Source of the DNA: Eurosta solidaginis
Taxonomy: Eukaryota > Arthropoda > Insecta > Diptera > Tephritidae
Reading direction: 5' to 3'
NCBI RefSeq assembly: GCF_040869045.1
Contig: NC_090322.1
Span: 79,073,675 to 79,137,674 of the forward strand
DNA length: 64,000 nt
The notes below the pieces were generated by a model, which saw only the letters and a list, made by a program, of their open reading frames with translations, was not told the DNA's origin and did no database searches. The position numbers and the translations under genes are program-made. Positions within the stretch are counted from its first letter, which is position 1. Every line of letters begins with the position of its first letter. Below, piece by piece: positions 20,970 through 31,833 of the stretch.

Positions 20970-21542
20970 TGTAACGAATTTACTTGCAAATCCTCTTATT
21001 TGCCCTTTTGCTAAGTTCGTATCACTAAACGGTTGAATAAATAACTCCAATATTGAATAATGGAAAAATGGCCTTTATTAAAGAACTTCACAATAACACT
21101 TATACTTTGCAACTAGCTGGCTTAATAACCAAACTGATTGCTAGCTCAAATTAAACTCTACTATTGCCCGACAGATTGCGTTCTTAATCAAAAACTGATT
21201 ATAGCGCCTCTACCGCTGGTGCTTTTATACTCTTTGATTTCCCCGTGGCATCTTCTAGGCGCTTCCAGAATTTACTTAGTTGCCGTCATATAATTATAAC
21301 TACAGATGCACGTATATATCTTCTCATATGCATGTATTTGTGAGCGACACTTCAACAATTACAATTGCATATTTTTGGGAGCATCTCGTCTCTGCTGCGT
21401 GTACGTACATATGTGTAGACATAATGTTTTATTCGTTTATGTAGTTACAAGTGACTGTCTGCTTTATTATTGTTGTGACTTCATTTACTTAGCATCAGAC
21501 TAGGGATGTGAGTATCACCTAGTGTTACTCATATTCGTCACA
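20970..21542 (-). repeat. 5' LTR of gypsy C
   Basis: A 573-bp LTR from TGTAACGAATTTACTTGC at 20,970 to TTCGTCACA at 21,542, followed by ATAT and a copia LTR remnant. The element's leader between LTR and Gag is very short (about 25 bp). Confidence 0.92.
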
Positions 21543-21546
21543 ATAT

Positions 21547-21657
21547 TTATGTAAACCTTTTTTCCGCTACATATAAATAACCAACTGTACAATAAAGTTA
21601 TTCACTCTCATATTCAATCATCGAGAACCGGTTGTTCTTTTTTTGCGTAGCTCAACA
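21547..21657 (+). repeat. Left copia-type LTR, truncated by gypsy C
   Basis: 111 bp ending 'gcgtagctcaaca', matching the last ~115 bp of the right LTR (23,487-23,603). The missing 5' part lies beyond the gypsy insertion point and is not found to its left. Confidence 0.85.
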
Positions 21658-21724
21658 GATTATGGGGCCAGTGCGGTAATATCTAAGTAAAAATACACAG
21701 TTAATTTTTTTAATTTTTTGCGCT

Positions 21725-23300
21725 ATGGAGGAAATAAAAATTGCTAAGCTCGTCGGAGATGAGGACTGGACAATGTAGAAGTTCCAGGGCAAGGCTATGC
21801 TCAACGCAAGCGGAATTTGGGATATTGCAAATGGAACTGCAGAGCAGCCGACTACTGAAGGTAGTGACTTAACGAAGTGGAAGGCAAACGATGCCAAGGC
21901 GCAAAAGATTCTGATGGTCTCGATGGGAGAGGAGCCGCTAATGCACGTGATCAATTGTGAGACAGCGGGGAGCATTGTAAAGGGTATCGAATTTGGTTTC
22001 CGTATGAAAGGAAAATTGAAATTTCGAGAGACGTTATTATTAGCGAAGATAATAACGAAGCAATTATTCTTCACAAAGATGATGCAAATGCAGAAACGCA
22101 ACTTAATGTACCATTGGAGATTGAAAAGTCTGAGCCGGTGACCGATGAAGAATCGTGTGACGATTTTAAGGATGACCAATCACATGATGGGAATACAGAA
22201 GATGATGACGTTATAAAACGACATAACACGAGGTCTACCAAAAAGGACAAAAATAATGCTGATCTCCACCTCGCATGTTTGGCAGAGACCGATGAGCCTG
22301 AAACTTTTGAAGAAGCGATGAGTGGTGACTCAAAAATGCAATGGAAACGCGCCATGGCGAGGAAATTGAATCTCTCAACAACAATAAAACTTGGGATTTA
22401 GTAAGTCTTCCTCATGGTAAAGGCAACACTTCTAATAAATGGGTATTTAAAATAAAGCGCAATGAGAAAGGTGAAGTTGAAAGGTTCAAAGCACGTCTGG
22501 TTGCACGAGGTTTCACACAGAAATTTGGCACAGACTATTGTAAAACATTTAACCCAGTAGCCAAGTTTACGTCCCTGCGTATAATCTTTGCATTATCATG
22601 TACATATAGTTTGACGATGTTGTTGTTGTTGTTGGTCCCTTTTCGGATACAGATCCGGTACGCTCCGGTACCACATCACCATTAAGGTGCTAGCCCGACA
22701 ATATCGGGAACGATTTATGTGGCCACATTAAACCTTCAGGCCATTCCCTCCCTCCCCACCCCCAAGTTCCATGAGGAGCTTGGGGTCGCCAGAGCCTCGT
22801 CTGTTAGTGAAACAGGATTCGCCGTGGATAGGTGAGGTTGACAATTGGGTTTGGAGAAGCTATATATTGCGCTGGCAACCTGAAGGGTTGCGCTACACAG
22901 CCCCTTGAATCTGGTATTTTAGTCGCCTCTTACGACAGGCATATCTACCGCGAGAATATTCTGACCCCCTAACCCGCTGGGGTTGACGATGAAACAATTT
23001 AATGTTAAAACCGCATTTATGTACGGTAATCTTGTGAGTGCGAGTGAGTTATGGGACTACTCCACAACACCGAATTTATATTTGGACAATCAGAGTGCCA
23101 TTAATTTGGTAAAGAATCCACAATATCACAAGCGAACGAAGCATATTGAGGTCAAAGTACACTTTATACGAGAGGTATACGAGGGCGGCGGCTTTACTTT
23201 GAAGTATGTACCAACAAACGAACAGCTGGCAGATATATTTACAAAACTTCTTAAAAGGCAGAACTTTGATAAGCTAACACCACTTTTAGATATTAAGTGA
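21725..23300 (+). pseudogene. Copia-type Gag-Pol remnant
   Basis: The Gag starts at ATG 21,725 ('MEEIKIAKLVGDEDWTM'), then a TAG at 21,776-21,778 replaces the usual Trp of the 'DW..WKFQ' motif. The frame then continues 'KFQGKAMLNASGIWDIANGT'. Around 21,985-22,030 the sequence jumps to an acidic linker upstream of RT, so most of Gag, protease and integrase is deleted. RT begins with '[12 protein letters not shown]', '[20 protein letters not shown]' and '[20 protein letters not shown]'. After the insertion at 22,620-22,982 it resumes 'MKQFNVKTAFMYGNL', then jumps to the RNase H end 'YLDNQSAINLVKNPQYHKRT' and 'KHIEVKVHFIREV'. The catalytic RT 'YVDD' part is missing. Confidence 0.85.
22620..22982 (-). 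mobile_element. SINE-like / LINE-tail repeat with (CAA)n end, full copy
   Basis: A 363-bp insertion flanked by TTGACGATG at 22,611-22,619 and 22,983-22,991. In its own (minus) sense it starts 'ccccagcgggttaggggg', continues 'ttgtgtagcgcaaccctt'-like sequence, and ends with (CAA)n. Removing it restores the copia RT reading. A second, 5'-truncated copy is at 28,767-29,089 in opposite orientation. It has no coding capacity. The variable target duplications and trinucleotide tail point to LINE-driven retroposition; the source family is unknown to me. Confidence 0.85.
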
Positions 23301-23333
23301 AAATAAGAATAACCTGATTAATAAAAGTGGAAG

Positions 23334-23603
23334 TGTTAAGCGCACTAATGTTTTGGTCGCTTACTGTTTATTTCATCAGCTTATTCTCCTCATCTCTTTA
23401 GATGACTTTTTCTTAATTACTCACTTTTTCTAATAACGTTGCTTTTCATATAGTATGTAAGAAACAATGAAGTACCAACATACATATTTATGTAAACCTT
23501 TTTTCCACTACATATAAATAAGCAAACTGTACAATAAAGTTATTCACTCTCATATTCAATCATCGCGAACCGTTTCTTCTTTTTTTTTTTGCGTAGCTCA
23601 ACA
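23334..23603 (+). repeat. Right copia-type LTR
   Basis: A 270-bp LTR, TGTTAAGCGCACTAATG to GCGTAGCTCAACA, with 'acatataaataagc' TATA-like and 'caataaag' polyadenylation-like motifs near the 3' third. It is inserted within the tail of a SINE body: the following 'gtaatgtttattgttttttt' is SINE sequence. Confidence 0.85.
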
Positions 23604-24300
23604 GTAATGTTTATTGTTTTTTTAATTTTTCTATAATTGAAATTTTTTATTTTGTTTTTGGAATAGTAAGTAGAAAATTTTTCAGACAACCTGCCAAAGC
23701 TGCGCAGATAGATCCATTTCGAAGGGTGCTAAGCCTTCATCATCAGTACGCTTTAGGCACGCTGCGCTAACCATTTAGCTATACAGCGGTGGTTTGTTTG
23801 ACTGACAAATTGATACTTCTGTTCCTTCTTACCAACTATGCTTATTCAGCGTTGCACCATCTGTTGTAAGACACTGATAATGTTGGATTTGTTTATTGTC
23901 AATTACTTTGTTTTGACAATTCCAAGTGCTCATGGTTTATTAACAATTGTTTTTGTTTTATCGGCTTATTGATAAAGTATACAAGCTTCGAAACGAGCTC
24001 AAGGCCAGAACAATGATTTTTTGTAATGATTATTGTTTTTTTAATTTTTCTATAATTGAAAAATTTTATTTTGTTTTTGGAATATTAAAAACAAAAAATT
24101 TCAGACAACCTGCCATAGCTGCGAAAATAGATCCATTTCGAAGGGTGCTAACATTATCAGTGTCTTGCAACAGATGGCGCAACGCTGAATAAATATAGTT
24201 GGTAAGAAGGAATAGAAGTAGCAATTTGTCAGTCAAACAAACCACCTCTGTATAGCTAAATGGTTAGCGCAGCGTGCCTAAAGCGTACTGATGATGAAGG
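23604..24300. repeat. Inverted cluster of tRNA-derived SINE pieces
   Basis: The block 23,725-23,885 is repeated as reverse complement at about 24,145-24,300 with roughly 95% identity by eye. Each contains a tRNA-like head ('tagctaaatggttagcgcag', an A-box-like sequence). Two body copies (about 23,610-23,725 and 24,005-24,145) share 'agacaacctgcca.agctgcg' and 'ttttatttcgttttttggaata'-like AT-rich text, plus a B-box-like 'cccttcgaaatgg' in minus sense. A further body copy lies at 52,372-52,592. The arrangement is body-, head-, spacer, body-, head+. It is not a functional tRNA gene. Confidence 0.65.
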
Positions 24301-25761
24301 CTTTTTTTTTTTGATTTTTGCTCCGAGCTCCAGCTAGGGAATCAGTTCCCTGGTCCACTTGCCTGCAGTACTGCAGCTTCATTGCTGTTGCCAGCGTCGG
24401 ATAGAATATTTTCGCGCCTATGCGGCAGCAACATCTCTGCGTACTTCTCCTCGGGTGTGGCAAATTGATTTCCTCTCCTCAGCGAGAAGATGTATCGGTA
24501 TGGTTCCCGCAATAACAAGAACTGCGGATACCGTGGGGTAAGCTAAGGCAATTCGTAGCGCCCCTCTGCGTTGGACAGAAGTAATGCTGCTCGGTACTTC
24601 CGGAATTTCATTGCATCCGGTCAAATTTCTGCACCGTACAAGAGTACAGAATACGAAGCGGAAGCAAGCAGATTTCTTATACATGACCTTGGCCCACCTA
24701 TGTTTGCCATTAATCGACTTAAGTATCCTATGGTATGTGCAGTTTTCTCGCAGGCTCCTTGAAAGTGTTCCGAGAAGGTTAGCTTGCTATCTAGCCTCAC
24801 CCAAGGTATTTCGTGGAGCTGCGTGTTTGTACTTTTTGTTCTCCAAACATCATATTCATAATGGTGGGAATTCGTCTCTTCGTGAGGATTACGATCTCAG
24901 TTTTCGCTGTCGCGATCTGAAGTCCATGGCCACTCATCCATCTATTTACACTGCGCATTACTTGGTTTAATTTAAGCTGCGCCAGCTCGCAGTTCCGTGC
25001 TGTAATTACGGCAGTCACGTCGTCTGCGAAAGCGACAAGAAAAGCACTTTCTGGCATGTGCAAGCGAAGGAGGCTGCCATACGAAGCATTTCAGAGGTCG
25101 GGACCTAACACCGATCCCTGGGCTGCTCCACCTGTTATCCTCACCTGTCTCTCACCTTGATTTGTTTCGTGTGTGAGCCAGCGATCTTTTAGGTAGTTCC
25201 TTAATATGGCTAGTTGATAAGGAAGTTCCTTGAAAGAGTGTTTCAGCGCATCGAGCATGTCGTCCCACCTGGCGGAATTGAAGGCCTTTTTCACGTCCAG
25301 CGTGACAAGTAAGACAACCGGCCTAGCTTGATGGCACGCGGTTTCGGCTTTCCTTACCGCATTCATAACATCGGCTATGTCATCTATTGTGGAGTGACCT
25401 TTCCGGAACCCATGCTGCCGATGGGTCAGACCTCCTCCATCTTCAATTTTTAAATTTAATTTATCATCAATGGCTGCTATCAGCCACTGTTTAAGGAGGC
25501 TTTCAATCATTTTCCCGGCCGTGCAGAGCATGCATAATGGTCGAAAAGACGACGGGGAGTTCGGGTCTCCCTAGCCTTTCGGGATTAGCACGAGGTGCGC
25601 TGTCTTCCACCTTATTGGAAAGATTCTGGCTTCCAGCCATTTGTTTTATATATGCAGCAGCAACTCAGGACTACTCTTAGCAGCCAGTCTTATTGCTTCA
25701 GCTGGTATCCCATCCGGTCCTGGCGCTTTACCGGGCTTCATTCTGTAGAGATTTGTCTTTA
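24301..25761 (-). pseudogene. R1-like LINE, 3' half (reverse transcriptase)
   Basis: On the minus strand from 25,761: 'TNLYRMKPGKAPGPDGIPAE' (RT start), 'FPIRWKTAHLVLIPKG', 'MLCTAGKMIESLLKQWLI', 'RQHGFRKGHSTIDDIADVMN', 'LLVTLDVKKAFNSARWDDML', 'GGAAQGSVLGPDL' and the catalytic 'VAFADDVTAVI'. The C-terminal stretch 'QRRGALRIALAYPTVSAVLV' follows. Stops and frameshifts occur throughout. The element ends at 24,301-24,313 in a poly(A) (poly-T on plus) that begins inside the coding region ('IPWLELGAKIKKKK'), before the usual C-terminal part. Its 5' half is at 37,737-39,956, beyond element D. Confidence 0.85.
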
Positions 25762-26214
25762 TGTAAATTCCAGAATAAGTCCAGCTTGTAATGCACAAGC
25801 AAATGAATTTCATTTTCGACCACACACGAATAACTCATATCGACATAGTCATAGCGGCATAGATAAGTTATATTGAACCCAGCGGGGAGCCGTATCCGTT
25901 TACAGTTGTTTAACCCATAAGCGTCACACTCATCAACCTACGTATCGATCAGTATGCCTGATCGACAGCGTCGGTTTGTCAGCCCGACCGACCAAACATT
26001 ATTACATAGCTAGGTAATAAGAATATTATACTGACTAGGTATATAGAAATATAATGTAGTTATTTTTAGTGTGTAAGTATTGTAAGTAAATATTGTAAGT
26101 AATTTTTCTATAAAAGAGAAATTATTCAGCAATAAAGAACATTCTGATGTCAGCGCTGAACATTCGCGCACAACCAAAATCATTTGTATTTTATTCTAAA
26201 TAGAAGTTATTACA
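25762..26214 (+). repeat. 5' LTR of element D
   Basis: 453 bp, TGTAAATTCCAGAATAAGTC to GAAGTTATTACA. A 'caataaag' signal lies near 26,130. It is followed by 'TGGCGATCCTGCCA', a primer-site-like sequence starting directly at the LTR edge, similar in its first bases to the Arg-tRNA type site of mdg1/412. Confidence 0.92.
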
Positions 26215-27662
26215 TGGCGATCCTGCCAAACTAGATTAAACTTGGCAAAACTGCTAAACAATCTAGTTGGAGGAAAATCCTGCCATCTCCGTAAACTTAT
26301 TAGAATTAGCACCGGTTTAACATATAACCAGATAATACATGGACAGCTTGCTCAAGAAATAGCAAAATTGCTGAAGAAAATCGTGGATATAAACCAAGCA
26401 GGATTCCCCCTCGATCCTGCCAGCTCAGACAACAAAGAGAACACAAATGAGATTGGAATACTTACAAATGGAGCCCCCTTTCGTTCGGATTTTTTGGCAA
26501 ATATCACAGTGAAGGAGAATCACCAGAGGACAAATGAATTTCTACCATAAAAAGATCAGCATTATTAATACACGGCAAGGATTAAGTAAAGAAGTAAACT
26601 AAACATGGACATTGGTAACCAATAATTCAAGTGGAATATAGAAGAAGAAGATATTACATGGCATACATAGAAGACACCACAAAGGAGAATTTCGAATGGC
26701 AATTAATAACGTTAAGTATGTTTAAAAATTTAGAATAAATTGAGCGGCCCTGTGACGCTTCACCATTAGCAAAAATTCTATTTTTGCTTAGGATTTTTTT
26801 TATATACTAGGAGATTTTAGAAAATAATTTAAGCAGAAAAAAATATATATGTAAAAATTAAAAAAACGGCATTAATTAAATGTAAAATAAATAAAAATTT
26901 AAATAAGTAAATTGGAATGTTTAGGACATTTCTTAAAATATTCAGTTAACTTTCGACATATATAAGTTTCAGTTATTTCTTGGTTGTGAACGAAATAACA
27001 ACAGAGGAGGAATTCCACAGAATTTTTGAGAAGTGTGAAAACACAATCAAAGATTTTATAAAAATTTCAGAAAAAAATTTTAAAAATAAAGCAGATAAGC
27101 AAGGTCCGAAACCGATCACTATAGAAGAGTATCGGCGAAGGAACAAATTGCATAAAACAGAATACCAAAAGTACCAGCCCCGATAATCCAATGAAGAAAG
27201 CGGGGAGGTAGACAATTTAAGAAAAAAAAAGAAATAGCTGAAACTTACAAAATTCTAAATGTTACAACAAATACAGCAGATAGGATTAAATTAAAAGAAA
27301 AAATCTAGGAATTAAGGAAAATAGACTAAAATAAAAAAAATCTTTATCCAATTTATTCAATTTGATAGAAAATGGTCAGGAAAATTCACCAAAATGTCTT
27401 GGTGGACTAAAATAGCTCAAGGCATAATAATAGCGATGGCTATGAATTTGGTAAGGAAAATAATGAGAAAAGTCCTGCAGATAAATTAATCAAATATGAA
27501 CCAAAATTAAGTGAAGAAAATAAATGAGAAAACCCAGATAAATGTTAACTATTTTTGCATGCGTAATTACATTCTTGATTGTCACACTTGCAATTTTAAT
27601 AAAAATTACATAAAAAGTAAATTGAGACAATCAAATAATGTACAACAACGCATTTAAATAAA
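26215..27662 (+). other. Leader of element D
   Basis: About 1.45 kb of A-rich DNA between the primer-site-like sequence and the Gag start. It contains only short unconvincing frames and many in-frame stops. Long leaders are usual in mdg1/412-like elements. Confidence 0.6.
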
Positions 27663-29219
27663 ATGCAAGAAATTTACGACAAATTATCAGAAGAAAAAAT
27701 TAAAGCGGAAAAAGCATACAAATGCATAAATAAAAGCACCATGATAAAGCCAGAAACTATAGTTAAACATTTAAACACAATCGTAGAAGCCCTAAATAAT
27801 ATAGGATAGGTAATCAATAAGGTAAATAATATACTTACTAAAGAACACCAAAACAAAGCTTACCAATTATTTTCACACGTACGTGACAAATTAGTATCCT
27901 CATTAGCGAGATACAACATAGAAATACCCATACAAACTACGATAGAGGAAAATCTCCAAGTTGATTTTAGCTCAGTTCTAACCGAACCTTCACGAAACCG
28001 CACCCCTTCATCAGCATTTAGTCAAACTTCATCAGTGGAAGAACATAAACCACTACATATCCCACTCATAAATGTCACAATGGCGCAAACAGTAGTAGAA
28101 TTTATCAAAACTGCCTCATCAGTGCTGCCAGAGTTTGATGGCAAGCCTGAAAATTTGCACAGTTTCTTAGAAGCCCTTGATATTCTCGACCAAATCAAGG
28201 ATACTCATGAAGCCTTAGCGATAACCATGATAAACACCAAGCTAAAAGGCACTGCAAGAAATTTTATTAGCACCGAAACTACGATTGCACAAATAAAATT
28301 AAAATTGAGAACGGCAATAAAATGCGAATCAGTGGAGGTTTTGACAGCAAAACTGCTTAATATCCAACAGTGCAGCAAAACTGCAAACCAGTGTACTGCA
28401 GAAATAGAGAAAATTACTAGATCATTAGAAGGAGCTTATATCTCGGATGGACTTAATCCAGACTTAGCAACGAGATATTCGACACAAGCAGCAGTAAAGT
28501 CTATGTGTAAAAACTGCTCGAATGATAAAGTAAAAATGATAATGCAAGCAGGAACGCTCACAACAATGAACGATGCAATTTCCAAATTTACAAATAGCTG
28601 TACAGAAATTACAGGCAGCTCAAATACTATTTTAAACATTCGTCAACAAAATCAATACCGGAGTAATTTCCGTGGAGGTTACCAAAGTAACAACTATGGA
28701 GGTTACCGAGGTAGGAGATTTAGACCCCAGCCAAGATACAACAACAACTTTAGATTAAATAACAATGTGTAGCGCAACCCTTCAGGTTGCCAGCGCAATA
28801 TATAGCTTCTCCAAAAACTCCAATTGTCAACCTCACCTATCCGCGACGAATCCTGTTTCACTTACAGACGAGGCTCTAGCGACCCCAAGCTCCTCATGGA
28901 ACTTGGGGGTGGGGAGGGAGGGAATGGCCTGAAGTGGCCACATAAATCGTTCCCGAGATGGTCGGGCTAGCACTTTAATAGTGCTGTGGTACCGGAGCGT
29001 ACCGGACCTGTATCCGGCAAATGACCCTCACATCGATAACACTCCCCAAAGCCTTCGGGGAGCAACCTTATCGCTACAACAACAAAAACATTAAATAACA
29101 ATAATAATTCCCAAGGAAGATCGCAAAACCAAAATAATAATAGATCCCACAATCAGACACGTAATGTACGCAGTTGTAATCAGCAGGAAAACCAGGAAAC
29201 TCCACTTCAAAATCAGTAG
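27663..29219 (+). pseudogene. Element D Gag
   Basis: ATG at 27,663 opens 'MQEIYDKLSEEKIKAEKAYK'; a single TAG at 27,807-27,809 interrupts the frame, which then continues into 'MAQTVVEFIKTASSVLPEFD' and 'GKPENLHSFLEALDILDQIK' (capsid-like part of 412/mdg1 Gag). It ends in an Asn/Arg/Gly-rich tail ('RGGYQSNNYGGYRGRRFRPQ') with no classical CCHC knuckle visible. The tail is split at 28,767 by a CAA-tailed repeat and resumes at 29,103 with 'NNSQGRSQNQNNNRSHNQTR', ending near 29,219. One nonsense codon plus one insertion inactivate it. Confidence 0.8.
28767..29089 (+). mobile_element. SINE-like / LINE-tail repeat with CAA-rich end, 5'-truncated copy
   Basis: A 323-bp insertion between duplicated ATTAAATAACAAT (28,754-28,766 and 29,090-29,102). 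It is the same family as 22,620-22,982 but begins ~95 bp downstream of that copy's start. It has about 50 extra bases before the tail ('cccaaagccttcggggagca', a hairpin-like word) and ends 'acaacaacaaaaac'. 5' truncation and a 13-bp duplication fit target-primed reverse transcription. Confidence 0.85.
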
Positions 29220-29279
29220 ATAGAAAAATATGTGTACTAAATCTACACTTAAATAGTTATATATCTACAAAACATCATT

Positions 29280-31833
29280 AAATAACTCAATTTCAAATTT
29301 CTTAGTAGACACAGGAGCAGATATCTCCATAATTAAAAAGAATCAAATAATTAATCATGCAAAAATAAATACAGAACAAATAACAGACTTAAAGCCGGAG
29401 TCATTGGTGCCGTATGTCGTATCGCTGTATCCGTATCCCTAACGTAATCAGCTGTTTATCGTTACGACGGTAAACCAAAACCCAATTGGCTGGCTACGAT
29501 ACGGTTACGACCTTAGCGGCACCAATAATCGATTGCATTGATTCTCATAAGGTTGATCGAATCAGCTGTTATAAGGTTACCGATACGGTTACAGATAAAG
29601 CACCAATGTCTCCAGCTTAAAGGGCATTGGTCAAGGTATAACCAGTACATTGGACACAGTTAAAGCTGATTTAGAAGGTGATGACCTTCTAATTTACCAT
29701 AAATTTCACGTCGTAGAAGACGACTTTCCAATACCGTGCGATGGAATAATAGGTTTGGACTTTATAAACAAATATAATTGTATTCTAGGTTATGGCAAAA
29801 CAAGGATAAATTAATCCTAAGACCATATGATTTTCCCCAAATAATCACAATGTATCTAACAAATTACCTGTCTGCTAACACAATTACGATCCCCGCTAGA
29901 TCTGAAGTCATTACACAAGTAACAGTAAACACTGATAGCAAAACCATCTTCATACCCCATCAACAATTATCTGAAGGCATTTTTGTAGCAAATACAATCA
30001 CAAATAAAGATCAAACTTTCGTCAGAATTATTAACACCACACATAAAAACACAACTATTCAAAATTACAACATACATACTGAAAATTTAGATGACTACAA
30101 TTTAATTAAAACAAACACACACAATAAACAGAGTAACGACACAGAAAAATTAAAAAGATTAACTAAAAATTTCCCAAAATTTGTCAATTCACAATTAACT
30201 TCATTATGCACAGCATTCATAGATATTTTTGCACTAGAAACAGAACCAATTTCTTCTAATAATTTTTATAAACAAAAACTGCACATTAAAGATGACACAC
30301 CAGTCTACATAAAAAACTATAGATTGCCCGAGACACCAAAAAGGGGGAATAAGCAAACAGATTAATAAATTAATCGAAGATGACATTATAGAACCCTCAA
30401 TATCAGAGTACAACAGTCGAATTTTACTGGTACCTAAAAAATCACTACCAGGCAATACAGAAAAAAGATGGAGACTGGTAGTCGACTACAGACAAGTCAA
30501 CAAAAAATTAGCAGCGGACAAATTCCCACTTCCAAGAATTGATGATATTTTAGACCAACTTGGAAGAGCAAAATATTTTTCATGCCAGACCTTATGTCAG
30601 GTTTTCATCAAATAGAATTACACCCAGATTCTAGAGATATAACCTCATTCACAGCAGAAAATGGTACATATAGATTCAAAAGACTACCCTATGGATTAAA
30701 AGTAGCATCAAACTTATTCCAAAGAATGATGATACTGGCATTTGCAGGCCTCAAACCATCCCAAGTATTTCTCTATATGGATGATTTAGTTGTACTAGGG
30801 TGTTCAGAAAAACATATGCTGAAAAATTTAAGAGATGTTTTCTCCACTTGTAGGAAATACAACTTAAAATTACATCCAGATAAATGTCTATATTTCAGCC
30901 AAGAGTTAACTTATTTAGGACACAAATACACAAGCAAGGGAATACTACCCGACCCAAGAAAATTTGAAACAGTTCAAAACTACCCAACACCAAAAACAGC
31001 AGATGAAATTAAAAGATTCGTAGCGTTCTGCAATTATTACAGAAGATTTGTACCGAATTTCGCAGAGTACTCAAGAAAATTAACCAGGCTTTGCAAAAAT
31101 AATGTTTCCTTCGAGTGGACAGAAGAATTTCAAAAAGCTTTTGTGTACTTAAAGGAAGCATTAATCAGCCCAAAATTTTTGCAATACCCTGACTTCAATA
31201 AATAATTCTGCATAACAACAGACGCTAGTGGGTATGCTTGCGGAGCAGTACTTAGCCAAGAACACGATGACAAACAGTTACCAATCGCTTATGCTTCTAG
31301 ATCCTTCACAAAAGGTGAAACAAACAAAGCTACATTAGAAAAGGAACTAACACCAATCCATTGGGCCATAAGCTTCTTCAGACCATATATCTATGGCAGA
31401 AAATTCCTAATTAATACCGACCATCGCCCTTTAACATACCTTTTCTCGATGAAGAGTCCTTCATCTAAGTTAACATGAGTAAGACTCGATTTAGAAGAAT
31501 ATGATTTCGAAGTGGAGTACATTGCCGGAAAAGAAAACCACGTCGCGGACGCATTGTCTCGCATTAACATAACAAATTTAAAAGAAATGTCAGTGGAAGC
31601 ATGCAAAATAATGAAAGTCACAACTAGATCAGCCGCTGAAAATACCAAAAATAATGTTAAAATTAAAGAAAGTCACACAGAGAACCCCAAGATATATGAA
31701 GCGCTAAATAAATTTGAAGTAAAAAGTCTAGTAGAGCTCGTTTTCAATCCTTCGAAATTCTATTTCAAAAAAGGAAAGAAAATTTGTAGCGATTTTGATA
31801 CAAGCAACCTAATTGTTGAGGATAAGATTGACG
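29280..31833 (+). pseudogene. Element D protease-RT-RNase H
   Basis: Protease starts near 29,290 with 'NFLVDTGADISIIKKNQI' and is interrupted by a MITE at 29,395-29,615. The linker and RT follow: 'NTITIPARSEVITQVTVNTD', 'RKSLPGNTEKRWRLVVDYRQ'-type fingers, 'SGFHQIELHPDSRDITSF', 'GTYRFKRLPYGLKVASNLFQ', and the catalytic 'FLYMDDLVVLG' (YMDD intact). RNase H has 'TTDASGYACGAVLSQEH', 'NTDHRPLTYLFSM' and 'VADALSRI'. Lesions: frame break near 30,345, 1-bp deletion near 30,587 ('catgccagacc'), TAA at about 31,202 in place of Glu, and TGA at about 31,476 in place of Arg. The reading stops after 'EDKID' at 31,833, where a LINE is inserted. Confidence 0.85.
29395..29615. mobile_element. 221-bp MITE in the protease of element D
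   Basis: Flanked by CTTAAAG at 29,388-29,394 and 29,616-29,622 (8 bp if one mismatch is allowed). Terminal inverted repeats are CCGGAGTCATTGGTGC and the complement of CTGGAGACATTGGTGC (two mismatches in 16). Excising it restores 'ITDLKGIGQGITSTLDTVKA', matching element E. The interior contains 'atcagctgtttat' and 'aatcagctgttataaggtt' in a partly palindromic layout. A 7-8-bp duplication suggests a hAT-like origin, but this is inference. Confidence 0.82.

Larger units (their letters stand above)
15446..21542 (-). mobile_element. Gypsy element C (SAP-Gag family), best Gag of the three
   Basis: LTR-to-LTR element of about 6.1 kb on the minus strand, flanked by ATAT at 15,442-15,445 and 21,543-21,546, a perfect 4-bp duplication typical of Ty3/gypsy. 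It was inserted into a copia-type LTR: the right flank 'ATATTTATGTAAACC' matches the intact copia LTR at about 23,483. It keeps the CCHC knuckle lost in A and B but has a 32-bp deletion in integrase near 16,861. Confidence 0.92.
21543..23603 (+). mobile_element. Internally deleted copia-type element
   Basis: The plus-strand element is bounded by a truncated left LTR (21,547-21,657) and an intact right LTR (23,334-23,603). Downstream of the left LTR 'GATTATGGGGCCAGTGCGG' resembles the initiator-Met tRNA internal primer site of copia. A polypurine-like 'aaaagtggaag' precedes the right LTR. Of the Gag-Pol only the Gag start, part of the integrase-RT linker, the RT start and the RNase H end remain. 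A 363-bp SINE-like insertion further splits it. The left LTR was cut by the insertion of gypsy C. Confidence 0.85.

Noticed and set aside
21652..22179. 175-codon minus-strand frame
   Set aside because: Antisense to the copia-type Gag-Pol remnant; hydrophobic-looking text but no support as a gene.
24240..24290. tRNA gene ('tagctaaatggttagcgcag' looks like an A box)
   Set aside because: No complete cloverleaf with acceptor stem; it is the head of a SINE that recurs inverted at 23,725-23,885.
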